From Maratus speciosus (lineage: Eukaryota; Arthropoda; Arachnida; Araneae; Salticidae), in assembly GCA_963932465.1 (NCBI GenBank), contig OZ010799.1:157848761-157912760 (forward strand): a DNA stretch of 64,000 nt, written 5' to 3'. Made by a program: the position numbers and the translations under genes. Shown here in pieces: positions 57,618 through 64,000 of this stretch (the first letter of the stretch is position 1; the number at the start of each line of letters is the position of its first letter). Below the pieces are notes generated by a model. That model had not been told where the DNA came from, made no database searches, and was given only the letters and a program-made list of their open reading frames with translations.

Positions 57618-59137
57618 CACAAAGCTCTGAGATAACACGAGATAAACCGAGACTAACGAAAAAGACAGGCTGCCGAGAAAATTACCATATTTGCCTTAGA
57701 CCGCTAAAGTCATGTGATGCTCTTTTTGTGCACCTGCATTGGTGGATTTGAGCATCACGTGACTCAGGCTGTCTGAAAAAAGAGACACGTGTAAAGCACT
57801 GCGGTAGCATGTCATTTTGGTTAGCCTCGAGATAAACAAAGTGACATTTCAATTAGACTCCTCCCACATTAGAAACATCGCTACTAAAATGTTTAGTAAA
57901 AGCCAAGGCGTTTAACGTGAAGAAGACTGAAGAAATAAATTTCTTATAGAATAAAATTAATGAATTAAATTGCGATTTTTAAAAAGTTGTAAATGCGAAA
58001 TTAGGATTAACTTTTAAATATATTTCAAAAAAAAAAAAAAAATACTTTTTTTTCCTTTGTCCAAATGTAAGAGTAAATTGTTTTTTTTTTAAGTAACACA
58101 CTCTTAAATAGTTTTTTTTTTTTAAATCAAAAATAACTCAAATAAATGGTGCCTTCCTTTGTTGATACTCTTTACATTAAAAATGATATATTTTCTCTGC
58201 TAAATTATTAAAATTTTATGACTGGCTGTGCGAATTTTTTTGTATAAATTGTAACTATTTTTATTTAAAAAAATCATTTAAATTTTTAAGAAAAAATTAG
58301 CTAAAGGTATTGGAAAGTAATTGATAACTAAAATTATTGGAAAGTAATTGATAGCAAAGATTATTAGAAAGTAATTATTAATATTTTATTTTCCCTCTCA
58401 CTTTCTTTTATATTAAATATAAATTCAAAATCTTATTATAAAAAATAAGATCCTAGAGGGTTCGTTAAATTAAACATATCTTGTTTCTAAAAGAGGTACA
58501 GGGGGGAGGGGGGGGGGGAGATCACTTTCAGCAGCTCGATATTGCATGATTTTAATACAATATCAATTTTTTTTTGGGGGGGGGGAGGGGGGGGGCTGAA
58601 AATATTTCTTCAAATTAAGCAATTTTTTTTAGAATTCATTGTACAAATCTTTGTTTACGTATTCCTTTAAATAATTTTAATGATACAAAATTTAAATTTA
58701 GTTTAATTAAGACAGACTTATTAAGGATTTTCAATGACATAATGACATACATGTGTTGCGCGCGGGAATTAAAAAATATATTCTATATATCCACTTAATA
58801 TTACACATATTTATTCTTACAATATCGTACTTTAACTTCAACCTAAAATAATAACCAAGTTTACAGATTAAATTATTTTTTTTCCGGCAATTAAACCATA
58901 AATCGCAAAATCTACGATAAAATTTCAATAAAAAATAAATAAATATATTACAGGTATTTTTTAAAAAACAGGTAGAGGTTATAAAGATATGTAAAATACA
59001 ATATAATCCAAAATTTTAAGTTTCTATGTTACTTAGTTTTGGGAATATTATCAGCTCAAATTCAAAAATAAAATATACTAGAGAACAGGAATTCTGCTTT
59101 TTCAGAATTTAGTGACGCCCCGGCATTTCCATTACTT
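57618..59137. other. AT-rich spacer with a small inverted repeat and G runs
   Basis: AGTCATGTGATGCTC (57708-57722) and GAGCATCACGTGACT (57750-57764) are 15-bp inverted copies with one mismatch. G-rich runs occur near 58501-58520 and 58577-58597. A TTGGAAAGTAATTGATA-type direct repeat lies near 58307-58370. No gene seen. Confidence 0.45.
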
Positions 59138-59439
59138 CATTTTCTTCTGGTGAACTGGTGGCTTCTATTATTATGAAACAGCCATTATAAATGAAGCGTT
59201 GGGTGAAGATGAAAGAGCAGTCGTAAAAAGTTAGAACTCTGATTTTCTGATCAGAATGGAAAAAAAAAAATGGCCATAATTTTTTTCTTTCAAAAAAATT
59301 ACGGCCATTTTTTTTCCATTCTGACCAGAAAATCAGAGTTCTAACTTTTGACGGCTGCTCTTTCATCTTCACCTAACGCTTCATTTATAATGGCTGTTTC
59401 ATAATAATAGAAGCCACCAGTCCAGCAGAAGAAAATGAC
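59138..59439. repeat. Long palindrome (foldback element or MITE), about 300 bp
   Basis: Two arms of about 140 bp (left ending GGAAAAAAAAAAATGGCC near 59274; right starting CGGCCATTTTTTTTCC near 59300) are inverted copies with few mismatches around a short T/A-rich centre. The outer ends are TCATTTTCTTCTG and CAGAAGAAAATGA. No clear target duplication. An open minus-strand frame through it is an effect of the palindrome. Confidence 0.8.
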
Positions 59440-60200
59440 TCCGTTAAGCGGGACTCTACTGCAAAACACATTTAAATTTTAAGACTTAAAGCACACGCTT
59501 TTATTTTATGTAAAATGACGTCATTTGCATTAATATAGATTCTTAAAATTAAATATAGTTTATAATAGTTCCATGTTTTATCATAAATCATTCATTTATG
59601 TTTTTCTCAAAATAGCACGTATTTTAATTAATTTTTATTTTTCAATTTTTGTGAGAAAATGGCTACAAAAAGATATAATTGCTATTGTTCAACATTTTTT
59701 TCTTTACTTTCTACAGAAATGGAGAATTTGAGTTGCCAAAGTGAAACAAATGTCGCTAAAAACTACAAAAAAATTAATATTTCAAAAACAAATGAAGTTG
59801 CAGTTTTCAAACAGATTGCATTAAAAAGTACTCTATTTTTCCCCAATACGACGGCATAAACACTGAAAATGTGCGCTGCTTAGAAGTTTTAAAAAAGGCT
59901 GTAGCGTATTTAATCGCACAATGAAACATCGGCTTTTGTTTTACGGCTAGCGTACACAAGGTAACGTTATTTATAGAAGACAAAATAAGCTGGGAGAAAG
60001 AAATAGCATTCCGGGGGCTAATATTTGATTTGTGAAAAATGACTTTTAAGTTCAAATTTAGCTTGATTTGGATAGGAATCGCTCCACACATTTTATCATA
60101 AAGTCAGTTTTAATTGGAGTATCGTCGTATTTTTTTTTTTTTTTTTTTTTCAGTTCAGGTAACATGTTATAATATTTAGAGAACAGAAAAAATTGACTTT
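59440..60200. other. AT-rich stretch with a short open frame
   Basis: A plus-strand frame from an ATG at 59659 (66 codons, MATKRYNCYCSTFFSLL) has no recognisable domain. A pyrimidine-rich CTTTACTTTCTACAG inside it could be a splice acceptor. A T run of about 20 lies near 60131-60150. I make no gene call. Confidence 0.3.
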
Positions 60201-60406
60201 TTAACACCAGAACCGCCGGAAATTTTACTCAAGTGTTGTAAAAATATCTTACACCAGAATTTTTATTAAAAATTATCTAACTTCTTTAATTAACTTATTT
60301 CTTCGTGCTACATAATTAACTAATTTTGGAAAAAAATTCTGGTTCGAATCGAAGTATTTTTATTTGGTAGCGGTCAAAATGACCGCTGTGGCGGTTCTAG
60401 TGTTAA
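60201..60406. mobile_element. TTAA-type MITE, family B
   Basis: TTAA at 60201-60204 and 60403-60406, with inverted ends CACCAGAACCGCCGG and GGCGGTTCTAGTG. Related to the MITE at 18757-18964 (shared GTCAAAATGACCGC-like and ATTCTGG blocks). Confidence 0.85.
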
Positions 60407-60412
60407 AAAGTT

Positions 60413-60926
60413 TTAACCTTTCACTGCAACTGTATCTGGCACATACCTAAAAACATTACGTTATTAATTATGTGCCATGAATTTAGCGGGCATGATCGCT
60501 GTCCCTGATCAGGAACAATCCAAAGTATGGAATAATACTTATTTTGTCCATGTTAGATGTGTACGTACACTAGACAACAAATTAAAATTTGTTCTTCGGA
60601 AACAAAAGAAATTTCGATCAAGCTATTAACGGTAAAATTTGCTTTCATTATTTTTAGTGAATATTTAAAAATATTAATATAAAAGAAGATGAAGAATGTT
60701 AGACAAATAAAATTTATTAATTTAAGACCATTTATATGCAAAATATTGCAATATAATCTTTTAAAACCGTAATTTTGTACGTATGGCACACATTATAAAA
60801 TATTGAATTTTAGCTGAAAATTTAAAGTTTAAATTTTTTTACTATTGTTCCCATTATTAGACCGATATATAGATGTCAAATAAATGTTTTCATAAAGATA
60901 GAAAATTTCGTGCAGTGAAGGGTTAA
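60413..60926. mobile_element. TTAA-type element, family D, about 0.5 kb
   Basis: TTAA at 60413-60416 and 60923-60926, with inverted ends CCTTTCACTGCA and TGCAGTGAAGGG. No transposase. It lies six bases from the preceding MITE. Confidence 0.7.
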
Positions 60927-61403
60927 GCTGATCTCCCTCCTTAACAAGATGTAAAAATAATGAATTATCCCAAAACACATACCAACTGGATACATAAGAT
61001 GATGGGAGTTAAATGGTGAGGGTTTTTCATAGCTGGTGGTAGCAAGTAATGGGAGGGATCTAAAGAGATGCAGGGAAAATGAGCTCTTACAAGGATATAA
61101 GCTGATACTCAGAAAAATCTGAAAAAAGTTACAGAATGCTTATGTCATGAGGATATAGTCCGAAAAGTCTGGAAACGGTCGAATAACTCGAGAAATACAT
61201 ATCAGATTGAAAAACGAAAAAATATGTGTAAAATATTTTTAAAAGAGCTATTCAGTGATACCAAATCTGACACCCGCACCCCGACCCCTGGGTGTCAGAG
61301 GGGGTCCAACTCACGACTTTCAAAACACATTCCTGATTATCTAGTGTCTATGGAATTTGCATCACAAACAAATTTCTTATCTTCCATGACACAAATACAA
61401 CAA
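60927..61403. other. Spacer before the Tigger relic
   Basis: A mixed-composition stretch without supported features; it may contain the 3' end of the Tigger element, but no terminal repeat could be fixed. Confidence 0.35.
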
Positions 61404-62530
61404 TTATATATGTATATTTTCTGATTCTTCCCACCAACTTCTAGCAATATTGTCACACGCTTCCTTCACATTTACAGCTTTAAAATGATCTTCTACTTTA
61501 TTTTCTATGTTTACAAGTACCGACTCTACCAACCTGTAATATCCTTTAAAACAGTTAATTATACCCATATCTGGAGGCTGCAAAATTGAAGTACAGTTGG
61601 TAGAAAAAAAAAACAATTTTGATATTTTGTAGATTAGGAAATGAGGCGTGGCCACCACAGTTATCTACCAGCAAAACGATTTTTTTCTTTTTCTTCTTCA
61701 TTTCGTTATCTAACTTTTGTAACCATTTAGAAAAAAAAATTATAATTCACCTAAGCCTTTTTATTAGCTTTATATTCCACGGGTAAACTTTTCACGTGCT
61801 TACAGCACCTTGGCTTCAACGAATGACCGCTAACAAGAGGTTGGTTTCTATGGGTGTCTGTGCTATTTATACACAGAAGAACAGTCAGTCTTTGTTTAGA
61901 TTTCTTCCCTCCATAACACATTTCACTTTTGAACGCCAATGTCCGATCGGGGAGCTGTTCGAAAAACAGCCCAGCTTCATCTACGTTTTAAACATTTTCT
62001 GGAACATACTTTTAAAGATTTCTTTCATCTTATTTTGCCGCCATTCATTTGCGTAGTTAATCGGGGAAGGCTTTTTCTCTCCGTGAACTTTATGGAATGT
62101 TATTACGTGACGATCCCGAAAACGCATTAATCAACCATAGCTGGATTTAAAAGTTTCGTTCCGTAGCATTACTGCAAATTTCCGTGCTTGTGCACATAAC
62201 AAGGGTCCATTTACTAGGACATTTTTTGCCCCCATCTCTTGGAACCATTTTAAAACTGCAGCAACAATGTTTTCATTTGTCGCAAATTTCAGTCGTTTTC
62301 GCTGTGGGTTAATTGCATTTGAACTTACAGCATCTTCGACCTGCTTCCTCTTCTTTAGGAACGTTGCAACCGTACATTGCGATAATCCGTATTTCTTAGC
62401 TGCATCAACCTGCTTCATTCCCTCATCAATATCGTTGATAACGTTCAGTTTATCTCGAAAGGATAGTTGCTTTCGCCCTGCCTTCTTAGGGTATAATATA
62501 CTGGTGAAAGGAAGAAAATCAAAAATCAAC
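61404..62530 (-). pseudogene. Tigger/pogo-type (CENP-B-like) transposase relic
   Basis: Minus-strand transposase of a Tigger/pogo DNA element. N-terminal HTH: GRKQLSFRDKLNVINDIDEG and AAKKYGLSQCTVATFLKKR, then the second DNA-binding part WFQEMGAKNVLVNGPLLCAQA (62131-62529). A TGA replaces the usual Trp after FKSSYG. FRDRHVITFHKVHGEK leads to the catalytic core: VDEAGLFFEQLPDRTLAFKS, KQRLTVLLCINSTDTHRNQP, CCKHVKSLPVEYKANKKA (then a TAG where Trp is usual), KIVLLVDNCGGHASFPNL, and after a frameshift in a T run STNCTSILQPPDMGIINCFK. It ends soon after WWEESENIHI, slightly short of the family C-terminus. No intact copy or matched ends were found. Confidence 0.88.
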
Positions 62531-63000
62531 TGTTTCGTTTAGAACTCAAAATTGCTAAAGACTCTAAAATCGTCCAACTCAACACGCCTTCTAAAAGCTT
62601 CGAACACACTTTTCCGTACGCCGCTTATCAGTAACCCCTCCCTTTTCCCCCAGCGAAGGAAAGATAAGCAAACCAAGCGATTTGGCAGATATTCATTGAC
62701 AACGGTGATGTATGAGCAGACACGCTCATCTTCTTCTGATGGAAAATACTCGCTCTCCATCCTTATCTGGATTCCGAAACTCAATGCTGAGAAATGAGAC
62801 TACACGTACATTTCAACTTCCCCACCATACCTACCCCCATCCATTTCCTAGAAGAGCTTTAGGTGGTCTCCACCTGTTTTGAAATCTGGACAATAGCCAA
62901 TCTAATATTAAAGGGATAAGTTGAAAATCAACAGTACGCCCTCGGTTGTCAGAATAGATGGAAAAACTGGCAAAAGATGACAAGATTTTTTTTTTCAGTA
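62531..63000. other. 5' side of the Tigger relic, no supported gene
   Basis: Two open frames on opposite strands overlap here (62539-62784 minus, 62552-62797 plus); neither shows a domain. It may be the Tigger 5' UTR. CAGTACGCCCTCGG near 62931 loosely resembles a pogo-type end but points the wrong way for this copy. Confidence 0.35.
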
Positions 63001-64000
63001 TTTGAAAAACAAAATATCATTGTAAAAGGAGAAAATAACGTTGAATTTTAAAAAGAAAAATCATTTTACAGGGGTTTATTGTTCTAGAGAATATCGCAAT
63101 ATTGAGGGGAGGTTAGCATTAATTTATATGCAAATTCACCGGGACCACGAAATATTATTGTAGTAGGGTGCGTTATTATTGTATCGGATGTCGTTGTAGC
63201 GAGAGTTTACTGAATATATTTTGTCACATTTGTCATTTTATTGTGAAAACAAATAAATAATTATACAATTTTCCACATTATCTTACCCCTATGAAAACTA
63301 AACGTCGTAGTCTCAACTAGTAAAAATCACCAGAATTTACAGAGTTTAATTATTTTTTAAATAAAAAAGTTTAAAAGATCAAAATTTTTCAATTGTTTAA
63401 AATTATTAAGTTTAAAATTATGAAAAAAATATTTTAAATTACAAAAAATTATCGAATTTATTAGAATTCTTGAATATTTTTCTGCTCTACTTGTTATTTT
63501 GTAATTGTAGTGACCAATCAATCATCAAAATCTTTAATCCCACCCCCACTTGAAATTTATGCTGCTTCGCCGCCCTTTTCTCAACCAGCACAAAAATCTT
63601 TTATATGCTTTTTATTTAATTTTGTCCTAATATTTTATTCTATAGCAATAATTTAAAAATAAAAATAAAAGTGTCCAGTAAAATTTTTAAAATTGAGCTC
63701 ACAGGATATTCACACTAATTGTATATTATACTCTTGCTTCAAAGAATAATGCCCCTCGAAAAATAAAGAAATCGACAAAAAAAACCATTTACTTAAATAT
63801 AGGGTCGGGGGGGGGGGGGGGTTAGCCTTCCAAATGTAAAACAGGGAAGCGCTTTATCATAATAAACCGGTATACGAAATTTGAAGCAAATCCGATAATT
63901 TTGCATAAAAAACCCATTTATCTAAATTAAGGAGGGAAATTAGCTCCGTGCTCCCCACCTTTAACCACTTAACCAATGAACGCCCAAAACTATTCAGGGA
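63001..64000. other. AT-rich DNA without recognised features
   Basis: Short low-complexity runs and a G run of about 14 near 63808-63821. Nothing else supported. Confidence 0.4.

Noticed and set aside
58500..58600. G runs as regulatory G-quadruplexes
   Set aside because: Simple G tracts also occur at 34325 and 63808 with no gene nearby; nothing links them to regulation.
59109..59372. Minus-strand open frame of 87 codons
   Set aside because: It is made by the palindrome; the two halves encode each other's antisense.
59659..59859. 66-codon plus-strand frame starting with a good ATG
   Set aside because: Too short, no domain, AT-driven composition; kept only as a note in the spacer entry.

Overview
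The window reads as a non-genic, transposon-dense stretch of an AT-rich arthropod genome. An arachnid, perhaps a spider, is my guess from the mix of element families; no host marker gene proves it. I recognise no intact protein-coding host gene, no tRNA or rRNA gene and no bacterial-type feature. Almost every recognisable coding stretch is a broken transposon gene, and many pieces can be dated relative to each other because one element sits inside another.

Region by region. 1-7.1 kb: the 3' part of a Ty3/gypsy-type LTR retroelement (RNase H, integrase, GPY/F tail, polypurine tract, probable 3' LTR), split by a 167-bp hAT-type MITE and by an unclassified 1.67-kb insertion. 7.8-9.5 kb: minus-strand relic of a hAT-like transposase. 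10.4-14.35 kb: minus-strand, 5'-truncated R1/I-like LINE with endonuclease, RT, RNase H and a Cys-rich tail. 14.35-16.5 kb: a pogo/Tigger terminus, a SWIM zinc-finger coding remnant and a truncated long-inverted-repeat element, called LTE here. 16.6-18.6 kb: SINE-like heads and TTAA-type MITEs. 18.56-57.17 kb: one large structure made of an old LTE copy ('copy 0') followed by three tandem copies of a 6.7-kb unit.

Copy 0 is interrupted by an 11,677-bp Helitron at 19,142-30,818, on the minus strand. That Helitron carries a degenerate Rep/helicase gene and is itself host to a second, smaller Helitron (21,122-25,262) packed with about 305-bp tandem repeats. The younger copies keep the uninterrupted target, so the Helitron ends can be placed to the base. 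Copies 1-3 carry a Tc1-like element and a TTAA MITE that copy 0 lacks. Copy 0 carries its own hAT element, a tRNA-derived SINE, a 0.7-kb TIR element and a 40-bp palindromic insertion that the others lack. Diagnostic differences show the middle tandem copy to be a hybrid of its neighbours, as expected from unequal crossing-over (or from an assembly error at the same place).

57-64 kb: mostly featureless AT-rich sequence with a long palindrome (59.14-59.44 kb), two TTAA-type MITEs (60.2-60.9 kb), a broken Tigger/pogo transposase on the minus strand (61.4-62.5 kb) and two short unrecognised open frames.

The genes here do not form a host pathway. The window's value is as a layered record of insertions, with several precise empty-site/filled-site pairs inside one sequence.
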